DNA from: an uncultured Eubacteriales bacterium
GTDB taxonomy: Bacteria > Bacillota_A > Clostridia > Lachnospirales > Cellulosilyticaceae
DNA length: 5,561 bases
Reading direction: 5' to 3'
NCBI GenBank assembly: GCA_900556665.1
Contig: USPX01000144.1
Location: 1 to 5,561 of the forward strand
Shown here: positions 1 through 5,561 of the stretch, piece by piece
Layout: each line of letters begins with the position of its first letter
Position numbering within the stretch: position 1 is the stretch's first letter
Translations under genes and position numbers: made by a program
The notes under the pieces: generated by a model
Seen by the model: the letters and a program-made list of their open reading frames with translations, nothing else
What the model was told of the DNA's origin: nothing
Database searches by the model: none

Positions 1-30
1 TTATTTTTCACAAATATATTCTATCTATAC

Positions 31-666
31 TTAAACAATCCCCAAAATACCGCCTACCATATGCCAAATCCCATTTGTAATACCACTATGGATAAAGTCT
101 AATGGTTTATCTAAAATATTTGTCACAAGTAATAACATTAAAATCCCTTGCCCATAACGTTCATAACGCATAAAGCCAAAATATTTATCTTCTGGTAATA
201 AAGCGCCTACGATTTTAGACCCATCTAATGGTGGAAATGGAATAAGATTAAAGCTCCCAAGTCCAATATTAATAATGGCCAAGTAATTTAAAAATGTGAA
301 TATATAAACAGTGACATCACTCGCATAACCCCCTGTTTGTTTGATAATGATGCCCATACCTAACATGCTTAAAAAAGCAATAATAAAATTGGTCAGCGGT
401 CCTGCAATGGCTACAAGTACCATGCCTAGCTTTCTCTTTTTATAATAATTAGGATTGACCATCACAGGTTTTGCCCATCCGAAATGGAAGAAAATAAGGC
501 AAAGTGTTCCTACAGGGTCTAAGTGATGTAATGGATTTAAAGAAAGTCTACCTCCCCTTTTAGGTGTTGGATCGCCGCAAAGATAAGATACCAATCCATG
601 GGCATACTCATGTAAACAAATTGCTGCCGGCACACTATAAATTAACTGTTCAACTAAACCATTCAT
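31..666 (-). CDS. Site-2 protease family (M50) integral membrane zinc metallopeptidase
   Basis: This 211-residue membrane protein has the hallmarks of the compact YwhC-like branch of peptidase family M50, which cleaves substrates within or next to the membrane. HEYAH (H19, E20, H23) inside the first hydrophobic segment supplies two zinc ligands and the catalytic glutamate. The family block GD...GGRLSLNPLHHLDPVGT follows at about 31-54, then AKPVMVNP (65-72) and AGPLTN (88-93). NLIPFPPLDG at 140-149 carries the third zinc ligand, D148. Hydrophobic segments lie near 7-30, 82-108, 122-146, 173-185 and 199-211. There is no PDZ domain, which is usual for short members, and the length is normal. 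The ATG is preceded by GAGAGGG at 673-679 with 6 nt spacing, supporting this start. The gene is divergent from the oxidoreductase. The family call is firm; the substrate is unknown, and nothing nearby (sigma factor, anti-sigma factor) suggests one. Confidence 0.92.
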   Translation of the reverse strand: MNGLVEQLIYSVPAAICLHEYAHGLVSYLCGDPTPKRGGRLSLNPLHHLDPVGTLCLIFFHFGWAKPVMVNPNYYKKRKLGMVLVAIAGPLTNFIIAFLSMLGMGIIIKQTGGYASDVTVYIFTFLNYLAIINIGLGSFNLIPFPPLDGSKIVGALLPEDKYFGFMRYERYGQGILMLLLVTNILDKPLDFIHSGITNGIWHMVGGILGIV

Positions 667-709
667 GATATACCCTCTCTATTCTTAAGTGATTTTCTCA
701 TTGTACCAT

Positions 710-735
710 AATATTATATAGAGACTATAAATATT
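710..735. repeat. Imperfect AT-rich inverted repeat in the divergent intergenic region
   Basis: The arms are AATATTATATAG (710-721) and CTATAAATATT (725-735) around the spacer AGA. They pair fully except for one extra A in the left arm. The perfect core is TATAG-AGA-CTATA (717-729). The dyad centre is about 50 bp upstream of the predicted oxidoreductase start of transcription, and it lies inside the predicted leader of the protease gene. It could be a regulator site, but the region is almost pure A/T, so chance is a real alternative. Confidence 0.3.
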
Positions 736-738
736 ATA

Positions 739-767
739 TTTTCTCCTCTTCTAATCTATTATATAAT
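739..767 (+). promoter_or_regulatory. Putative promoter of the oxidoreductase gene
   Basis: A perfect -10 hexamer TATAAT lies at 762-767. The best -35 at 17 bp spacing is weak (TTTTCT, 739-744, three of six matches to TTGACA). Transcription would start near 774, giving a leader of about 37 nt with the ribosome binding site AAGGAG at 801-806. The weak -35 could mean that the promoter needs an activator. The surrounding A/T richness limits confidence. Confidence 0.45.
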
Positions 768-786
768 AAAACACATATTATCTTAA
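758..786 (-). promoter_or_regulatory. Putative promoter of the M50 protease gene
   Basis: Read on the minus strand, TTAAGA (786-781, four of six matches to TTGACA) is followed after exactly 17 bp by a perfect TATAAT (763-758). Transcription would start near 751, giving a leader of about 85 nt. The -10 shares bases 762-763 with the plus-strand -10, so the two promoters overlap and RNA polymerase could probably occupy only one at a time. Other TATAAT matches in this strand at 738-733 and 718-713 lack a recognisable -35. Confidence 0.4.
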
Positions 787-810
787 ATTCAAACCATATA
801 AAGGAGTTTT

Positions 811-2835
811 ATGAAAAAGATTAGTCACGGCTGCACATTAGATTGTTTTGATTGCTGTAAATTCAATGTGTATGTCTCAAACAACACTGTTACTAAAATT
901 GAGGGAGATCCCTTACATCCTTATACCAAAGGATTTATTTGTAAAAAAGGTCTTGCCCATTTAGACCGTTTAAATCATCCAGAACGTTTAAAAACACCAC
1001 TCTTAAAAGTAGGAGATACTTGGCAGGAAATTTCTTTTGAAGAAGCACTCCATCTAACCGCTCAAAAGCTGCTCCACTATAAGGAAACTTATGGAAGTCA
1101 TAGCGTACTTTATTATGAACAATATGGCAACGGAGGGCTTTTAAAAAGTATAGGCGATTTATTCTTTGGCTTTTATGGTGGGGTCATCAAACAAAAAGGT
1201 GGCCCTTGTTGGAGTGCAGGTATTGCAGCGCAAAAAGCCGACTTTGGAGATAGCAGAAGTCATAGTCTCGAAGATATGTTAAATAGCAAAGCGATCTTCG
1301 TATGGGGTAAAAACCCAGCTTCTACAACGATTCACACTATGCAAATGCTCCGTAAAGCTAAAAAGCAAGGTATTCCTATTATTGTCATTGATCCTATTTA
1401 TACTGCTACAGCTCAAATTGCTGATCACTTTGTTCAAATTAAACCAAATGGAGATTATGCTTTAGCCCTTGCCATGGGGAAATACATTATTGAAAAAGAC
1501 CTTTATGATGCAGCTTATGTCAAAGCCCATGTCCATGGCTTTGAAGCTTATACAAATGCTGTAAAAGCTTTAGACTTACAAGTTTTATTAAAGGAATGTG
1601 GTTTAACAGAGGCCACTTTAGCCCTTTTAGTGCAGCATTATACAAAAAAACATGCCACAATCTTATTAGGCTATGGCTTACAAAAATACTATAATGGGGG
1701 CGCAACCATTCGCCTTATTGATGCCTTAGGCGCTATTACAGGTCAAATCGGCTTTAGTGGTGGCGGCATTAACTATGCCAATAAAGTCTTCCCAAGCCGC
1801 ATTAATGCAGATCCTTATGGCAGTACCCAATATGACCAAAGTCGTTATGTTTATACCAATGATTTGCAGACTTATATCTTAGAAAGTATTAGTTCAGAGG
1901 TAATATTTAAAAATAATGTTTTCGTGCCAAATTCAGAAGCCTTTTCACTAGCTTCTGATGCTGCTCCTATGTGTACTTTTAATGTGCCTCTTAAAATGGC
2001 AGTCATTACAAAAAGTAACTTATTAAATCAGCTTGCTGACCTCAATGCTTTAAATAAGGCATTTGCACAAATTGAATTTAAAGTTTGCTTTGAGCAGTTT
2101 ATGACAGATACTGCGAGAGCTTGTGATTTAATTATTCCAGCCACTACTTCACTTGAAAGCGAAGATTTATTTTATAGCTCTATGACCAATCCTTATATGA
2201 CTTATAATGAACAAGCCGTTACTCCAGCACATCCTCTTATGGATGAATATCATTTCTTTGCTGCACTTGCTAAAGAAATGGGTATGTCAGCTTATCCTCA
2301 AGTTCCTAAGGGGACTTATCTTAGCCAAGTTTTAGAACCACTTAAAGCCATAGAACCTGAGCTTTCACTAGATTACTTAAAAAATCATTATTTTACATGT
2401 CATCAATCTATTGCCTGGGAAAACTTAATTTTTGACACACCATCACAAAAAATTGAACTTTATGCACCAGTGGATTATCGCCCACTTTCAGGGCCTACTA
2501 GCTTACGCCTTTTAACAACCCATGGCAAAAATACTTTATTTAGCCAACATATGATGGATGAAGAGGGACTTTCTAAAGCTTATATTTCACCACAAGTCGC
2601 TCATACCCATGGCATTACGGATGGTGAAACTGCCTTCCTTGCTTCTGAATGTGGTAAGATCGAAGTGACCTTTATCGTTGATGCTTCTATTCCTGACCAA
2701 GTTGTCATGATGCATATGGGCTGGTGGGAAAAGCATGGTAACCCAAATATGCTTACCTTTGCACACAAATCAGATATAGGGGGACAAGTAGCTTATCATG
2801 AAACCCTAGTGAAAATCCTTAAAAATATCTCTTAA
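811..2835 (+). CDS. Cytoplasmic molybdopterin oxidoreductase, DMSO-reductase superfamily
   Basis: This 674-residue catalytic subunit belongs to the bis-molybdopterin guanine dinucleotide oxidoreductases (COG0243 type, resembling Bacillus YoaE-like proteins). The N-terminal [4Fe-4S] domain shows C8-x3-C12-x3-C16-x27-C44, with an extra C15. C133 in GGPCWSAGIAA aligns by eye with the molybdenum-ligating Cys/Sec of NapA and FdhF. Cofactor-binding blocks follow: VWGKNPAST (164-172) leading to IVIDP (191-195), the GYGLQ to GQIGFSGGG region (287-319), and a TARACDLIIPATTSLE block (434-449). The C-terminal molybdopterin-binding domain (about 565-672) ends in NMLTFAHKSDIGGQVAYHETLVKI. There is no twin-arginine signal, so it should be cytoplasmic. 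AAGGAG at 801-806 sits 4 nt before the ATG, and the next Met is at residue 156, so the start is secure. No electron-transfer or membrane-anchor subunit and no cofactor-synthesis gene is adjacent. The substrate cannot be read from the sequence; formate, an N- or S-oxide or another compound all remain possible. Confidence 0.93.
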   Translation: MKKISHGCTLDCFDCCKFNVYVSNNTVTKIEGDPLHPYTKGFICKKGLAHLDRLNHPERLKTPLLKVGDTWQEISFEEALHLTAQKLLHYKETYGSHSVLYYEQYGNGGLLKSIGDLFFGFYGGVIKQKGGPCWSAGIAAQKADFGDSRSHSLEDMLNSKAIFVWGKNPASTTIHTMQMLRKAKKQGIPIIVIDPIYTATAQIADHFVQIKPNGDYALALAMGKYIIEKDLYDAAYVKAHVHGFEAYTNAVKALDLQVLLKECGLTEATLALLVQHYTKKHATILLGYGLQKYYNGGATIRLIDALGAITGQIGFSGGGINYANKVFPSRINADPYGSTQYDQSRYVYTNDLQTYILESISSEVIFKNNVFVPNSEAFSLASDAAPMCTFNVPLKMAVITKSNLLNQLADLNALNKAFAQIEFKVCFEQFMTDTARACDLIIPATTSLESEDLFYSSMTNPYMTYNEQAVTPAHPLMDEYHFFAALAKEMGMSAYPQVPKGTYLSQVLEPLKAIEPELSLDYLKNHYFTCHQSIAWENLIFDTPSQKIELYAPVDYRPLSGPTSLRLLTTHGKNTLFSQHMMDEEGLSKAYISPQVAHTHGITDGETAFLASECGKIEVTFIVDASIPDQVVMMHMGWWEKHGNPNMLTFAHKSDIGGQVAYHETLVKILKNIS

Positions 2836-2860
2836 ACTCTTGCCATATCCTCTTAAAATA

Positions 2861-2913
2861 AAAAGCTACTATTTTACATGCCTTTCACAAGCTCATGTAA
2901 AATAGTAGCTTTT
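2861..2913. terminator. Bidirectional intrinsic terminator between convergent genes
   Basis: A perfect 20-bp inverted repeat has arms at 2861-2880 and 2894-2913 (AAAAGCTACTATTTTACATG and its exact complement) around a 13-nt loop. On the plus strand the stem runs into TTTTATTT after GC, and on the minus strand into CTTTTTATTTTAAG. It therefore fits a Rho-independent terminator for both the oxidoreductase, whose stop is 25 nt before the stem, and the YybS-like gene, whose stop codon is 2 nt from the stem. The stem is long but has only five G-C pairs. Confidence 0.88.
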
Positions 2914-2915
2914 AT

Positions 2916-3854
2916 TTAATATTGCACTAAACACTTTAATATATGTGTTTGTCTTTCTCTAATATGCATTTTAAAGTCTATACTTAAGCTTAAAAGCATA
3001 ATCCCATATAAACTCCATTCAAACCAACCCACAAGCAATACAATAACAATAATGCCTACCCCATTACTTAAAAGTAAAGAAGCCGTTTTACGATACACCC
3101 CTAGACTTATAATTGCCGTCGCATCCATCAGTATAAAGTAAATCAAAATACATTTAATGCTCATACCTAATGCTTTCACATACACAAAATGACTCATTGG
3201 CAAAACCGTACTTACTATGATGTAGAGCATACCACCTATTATAAGAGACTTGGAACAATATAAATAAGGCTTATACTTCAAAAAGTTTCTAATAACTTTA
3301 TATTTCACCTTCGTTTGCTTATTTAATATATTTAAGCGTCTCGCTAAAATAAGCACACACACATAAGTTAGTACAATGGTGCCAATAGGCACACAGGCAA
3401 TGCCAAAGTAATAAAGCCCTTCAGCTAAAGCCTGATTTGTAATGAGTTCTTCAAAACCTAAACTTTCTAATATGCTCACACCTGTTAAAATACTAATAAA
3501 ATAATCTATAAGCAGCATAACAGGGCAACCTAGTAATGCCCCAATTAAAAGGTCATCCATTACATGGCCTGTCCTTAATAATAATCCGCCAACTATCATA
3601 CCAATTAACACACTTTGCACAAGCCAAATACTTGTTGTAACCTGCCCAAGTCCTAATCCAATAATTAAAATTGTATTGATTCCCACCAGTAGCGTCCACT
3701 TAAAACCACAAGTAAGATAAACAATTGTGATTACAATAGGCACTATAAATTCTAGATAAAAAGAACTGCCTATACCTATCCCACAAAAAATAATACTAAA
3801 TATAATGAGCAGAGCTGATATAATTGCTGCTTTTGTTAATTTCTTAGTCTCCAT
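2916..3854 (-). CDS. Polytopic membrane protein, DUF2232/YybS-like
   Basis: This 312-residue protein is almost entirely hydrophobic, with about eight or nine membrane segments: near 8-25, 33-50, 52-70, 74-93, 102-124, 149-170, 202-220, 230-250 and 258-289. A short charged start (METKKLTKAA) leads straight into the first segment, and a basic loop (about 171-203: ARRLNILNKQTKVKYK and following) divides the protein into two halves. The tail (about 293-312) is polar. Length, the KLTKAAI opening and the overall layout resemble DUF2232/YybS membrane proteins, which are distantly linked to the substrate-binding subunits of ECF transporters. I recognise this by general appearance, not by a catalytic motif. 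No ATPase or T-component lies nearby to support transport. AAGGTGAG (3865-3858) precedes the ATG with 3 nt spacing to its end, an acceptable binding site. The gene lies 75 bp downstream of the ligase with no clear terminator or promoter between, so co-transcription is likely. Function unknown. Confidence 0.7.
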   Translation of the reverse strand: METKKLTKAAIISALLIIFSIIFCGIGIGSSFYLEFIVPIVITIVYLTCGFKWTLLVGINTILIIGLGLGQVTTSIWLVQSVLIGMIVGGLLLRTGHVMDDLLIGALLGCPVMLLIDYFISILTGVSILESLGFEELITNQALAEGLYYFGIACVPIGTIVLTYVCVLILARRLNILNKQTKVKYKVIRNFLKYKPYLYCSKSLIIGGMLYIIVSTVLPMSHFVYVKALGMSIKCILIYFILMDATAIISLGVYRKTASLLLSNGVGIIVIVLLVGWFEWSLYGIMLLSLSIDFKMHIRERQTHILKCLVQY

Positions 3855-3929
3855 ATACTCACCTTTTCTTATCTTCTCCTATTATCTTATATTATTTTTA
3901 TAAAGGACACATGTATAGGCTTTTATGAT

Positions 3930-5462
3930 TTATCTTGCTATTTCTTTTAAATGGGCTTCTTTTTTCTCTTCCTGCTCCTTAAGATATGCATCTTTTAAAG
4001 CAAACTTTCTAATTTTGCCACTGCCTGTCTTAGGTAAGCTTTCTACAAAATAAATATAACGAGGTACTTTATGCTTTGCTAAAAATTTCATTAAATATTT
4101 TTTAAGTTCTACCTTACTAATGGTTTCTTTAGCTACAATGAAGGCTGCAATTTCTTCTCCCTTAAATTCATCTGGCACACCTATTACGGCTACCTCCTCT
4201 ACTGCTGGAAATTGTAAGAGTACATTTTCAATTTCATTTGGTGCAATATTTTCCCCTGCACGAATAATCAGTTCTTTAAGTCTTGAACAAATATTAATAT
4301 ACCCTTCTTCATCCTGCACAGCATAGTCGCCTGAATGAATCCAACCATCTTCACCTATTGTTTCACGAGTTGCTTTTTCATTGTGCATGTAGCTATCAAA
4401 ATGGTATGGTGTACGGAATATTAACTCCCCTTCTTTACCCCGTGGCACTTCCAAGTTCGTTTCAGGATCTACAATTTTAACTTCTACCCCTGGCATAGCC
4501 TTACCTGCTGTTCCCATACGTTTTTCCATTGGGTCATCTAAGGTTGAAACCGTAATTGTTAATACTTCCGTTTGTCCATACATTTGCACAATCTCTGGAA
4601 TATCTAATTCATCTCGAATCTCTTCCATCAATTTCTTTGAAACAATAGACCCCGCAATAAGGGCTGCACGTAATGACTTGATATCAAAGCCCTTATGACG
4701 TTTTAAGAGATACATAAACATAGTAGGTACTGCATGGAAAACAGTACATCTTTCTTTTTCAATCGTTGTGAGTACTTTAGTTACTTCAAACCCTTCTATA
4801 ATTGTCATTTTCGCACCATAGTGAAATACAGGAATAACTGTTAAGCTATTGCCCAAGGCATGTGCAAGTGGTACACAAAGTAATAAATTATCATCTTTAT
4901 TGTATGGTAAGTTCTCTGCAAAACGTACACAATTCCAAGTAATTAATGCATGTGGGCTAATAATTGCTTTAGGATTACTTGTTGTGCCTGAAGAGAATTC
5001 GATAAATGCAGTATCTGTTTCTTTGGCATCTGCCTGCCATCTTCTAACTTCCTCATCACTTATTTCATTTCTTCCTTTAGCAATGACAGCTTCTAAATCC
5101 TCATCAAATACGATGCAGTGGAAGTCTTCTTCACGTTTATCTGTAAATAAATATTTTACTTCTGCAAAGTCCATTGCATATGCTAACTCTTGTAAAGTAA
5201 GGTTTGCATTTAAAATAACAAGTACTACCCCTATTTTAGTTGCTGCCATTTCTATTGCAATCCACTCTGGACAGTTCATTGCCTTTACAGCAATATGATC
5301 ATGACGTGTGAGCCCCATTGCGATAAGCCCCTTGGCTATATCTGTTACGTACTCATGAAATTCACCATATGTATAACATCTTTCTGTGCTAGGAAAGTAA
5401 ATGCATTCTCTGTCTTTAAACTTTTCACACACTTCATCAAAAAAATTACCCATACAAAGCAT
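3930..5462 (-). CDS. AMP-dependent synthetase/ligase (acyl-CoA synthetase-type, ANL superfamily)
   Basis: This complete 510-residue adenylate-forming enzyme is expected to activate a carboxylic acid with ATP to an acyl-adenylate and then, in most relatives, form a CoA thioester. Core motifs appear in order: the phosphate-binding loop FSSGTTSNPKA (156-166), PLAHALG (198-204), MYGQTE (294-299), GWIHSGDY with D379 contacting the ATP ribose, SRLKELIIRAGENIAPNEIE (393-412) at the hinge into the C-terminal domain, and PKTGSGKIRK (477-486) with K483 as the catalytic lysine. The phosphate loop differs from the usual SGTTGxPKG, with S162 and A166 replacing two glycines. A charged helical tail (about 490-510) follows. 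There is no signal or membrane segment, so it is cytoplasmic. Size suits a medium/long-chain or aromatic acyl-CoA ligase (LcfB- or MenE-like), but the substrate is not readable. No menaquinone, beta-oxidation or peptide-synthetase gene is adjacent. An operator-like repeat overlaps its promoter. Confidence 0.93.
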   Translation of the reverse strand: MLCMGNFFDEVCEKFKDRECIYFPSTERCYTYGEFHEYVTDIAKGLIAMGLTRHDHIAVKAMNCPEWIAIEMAATKIGVVLVILNANLTLQELAYAMDFAEVKYLFTDKREEDFHCIVFDEDLEAVIAKGRNEISDEEVRRWQADAKETDTAFIEFSSGTTSNPKAIISPHALITWNCVRFAENLPYNKDDNLLLCVPLAHALGNSLTVIPVFHYGAKMTIIEGFEVTKVLTTIEKERCTVFHAVPTMFMYLLKRHKGFDIKSLRAALIAGSIVSKKLMEEIRDELDIPEIVQMYGQTEVLTITVSTLDDPMEKRMGTAGKAMPGVEVKIVDPETNLEVPRGKEGELIFRTPYHFDSYMHNEKATRETIGEDGWIHSGDYAVQDEEGYINICSRLKELIIRAGENIAPNEIENVLLQFPAVEEVAVIGVPDEFKGEEIAAFIVAKETISKVELKKYLMKFLAKHKVPRYIYFVESLPKTGSGKIRKFALKDAYLKEQEEKKEAHLKEIAR

Positions 5463-5469
5463 TTTGGTT

Positions 5470-5476
5470 CCCCTCT
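5470..5476 (-). promoter_or_regulatory. Ribosome binding site deciding the ligase start
   Basis: On the minus strand AGAGGGG lies 7 nt before the ATG at 5462-5460. A second in-frame ATG (codon 4, 5453-5451) would be 16 nt away, too far, so the upstream Met is preferred and the protein begins MLCMGNFF. Confidence 0.75.
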
Positions 5477-5507
5477 CTATATTTATTTTTACCCTTAATC
5501 TCTTACA

Positions 5508-5536
5508 AGCGTATCATTAACTATTTTAATTGTCAA
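5508..5536 (-). promoter_or_regulatory. Putative promoter of the ligase/YybS-like transcription unit
   Basis: On the minus strand a perfect TTGACA (5536-5531) is followed after 17 bp by TACGCT (5513-5508). The -10 hexamer is weak by itself (three of six) but is preceded by TG one base upstream, giving an extended -10 (TGaTACGCT). Transcription would start near 5501, giving a leader of about 39 nt. Nothing between 3855 and 3929 looks like a better promoter for the downstream membrane gene. Confidence 0.5.
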
Positions 5537-5542
5537 ACAATT
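5528..5542. promoter_or_regulatory. Perfect inverted repeat over the -35 box, candidate operator
   Basis: AATTGT (5528-5533), spacer CAA, ACAATT (5537-5542) form a perfect 6-bp-arm palindrome that fully contains the -35 hexamer of the ligase promoter. A dimeric regulator bound here would block RNA polymerase, so a repressor is the simple reading. The spacing and size suit a small helix-turn-helix dimer such as a MarR-type protein, but no regulator gene is in the window, so its identity is unknown. Confidence 0.4.
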
Positions 5543-5561
5543 TTATATTTTTAAAACTCCA

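Noticed and set aside
1..30. Possible end of another minus-strand gene at the left edge
   Set aside because: Although TTA at 1-3 could read as a stop, the frame above it is already closed by the protease stop at 31-33 and a TGA within the interval; no coding signal or hairpin is visible.
1520..1705. Minus-strand open frame of 61 codons inside the oxidoreductase gene
   Set aside because: It is antisense to a conserved coding region, with no motif.
3898..3927. Possible terminator hairpin between the ligase and the membrane gene (ATAAAG...CTTTAT around ACATGT)
   Set aside because: Only four to six outer pairs and a few wobble pairs near the centre form, with mismatches between, and there is no proper T tract after a GC stem, so it does not support termination here.
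4120..4326. Plus-strand open frame of 68 codons inside the ligase gene
   Set aside because: It is antisense to the conserved hinge and C-terminal domain and has no independent support.
4849..5298. Plus-strand open frame of 149 codons opposite the ligase gene
   Set aside because: It lies wholly antisense to a gene with all ANL motifs intact, has Ser/Ala-rich low-complexity content typical of an antisense shadow, and shows no recognisable domain.
5451..5453. Alternative ATG start at codon 4 of the ligase
   Set aside because: The Shine-Dalgarno AGAGGGG is 7 nt from the first ATG and 16 nt from this one.
5295..5498. Plus-strand open frame of 67 codons running past the ligase start
   Set aside because: It is mostly antisense to the ligase N-terminus and covers the ligase ribosome binding site; there is no family resemblance.

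Overview
The window is AT-rich bacterial chromosome with strong Shine-Dalgarno sites, TATAAT-like promoter elements and an intrinsic terminator. Together with protein families typical of Bacillota, this suggests a low-GC anaerobic Clostridia-type organism. That assignment is inference from style: there is no rRNA or other taxonomic marker. I see no mobile element, CRISPR array, tRNA or rRNA.

Layout, left to right. (1) A site-2 protease family (M50) membrane metallopeptidase lies on the minus strand at 31-666. (2) A 144-bp divergent intergenic region (667-810) separates it from the next gene. It holds a perfect 12-bp palindrome that reads as TATAAT on both strands and an imperfect AT-rich dyad. 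(3) A cytoplasmic molybdopterin/[4Fe-4S] oxidoreductase of the DMSO-reductase superfamily lies on the plus strand at 811-2835. (4) An 80-bp convergent gap carries a perfect 20-bp stem-loop with T-rich tails in both directions, so it can terminate both neighbours. (5) A polytopic membrane protein resembling DUF2232/YybS is on the minus strand at 2916-3854. (6) A complete adenylate-forming acyl-CoA synthetase-type enzyme is on the minus strand at 3930-5462. It sits 75 bp upstream of the membrane gene and probably shares its transcript. (7) Its upstream region (5463-5561) has a TTGACA/extended -10 promoter, and a perfect AATTGT-N3-ACAATT inverted repeat lies across the -35 box, which suggests a repressor operator.

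Nothing shows that the four proteins form one pathway. The protease and the oxidoreductase share only a divergent promoter region. The ligase and the membrane protein probably form a two-gene transcription unit that is insulated from the oxidoreductase by the shared terminator. This looks like ordinary, intact chromosome. The points most worth checking are the candidate operator at the ligase promoter, the lack of any redox partner beside the oxidoreductase, and the unusual company of the YybS-like gene. I found no convincing undescribed multi-gene system.
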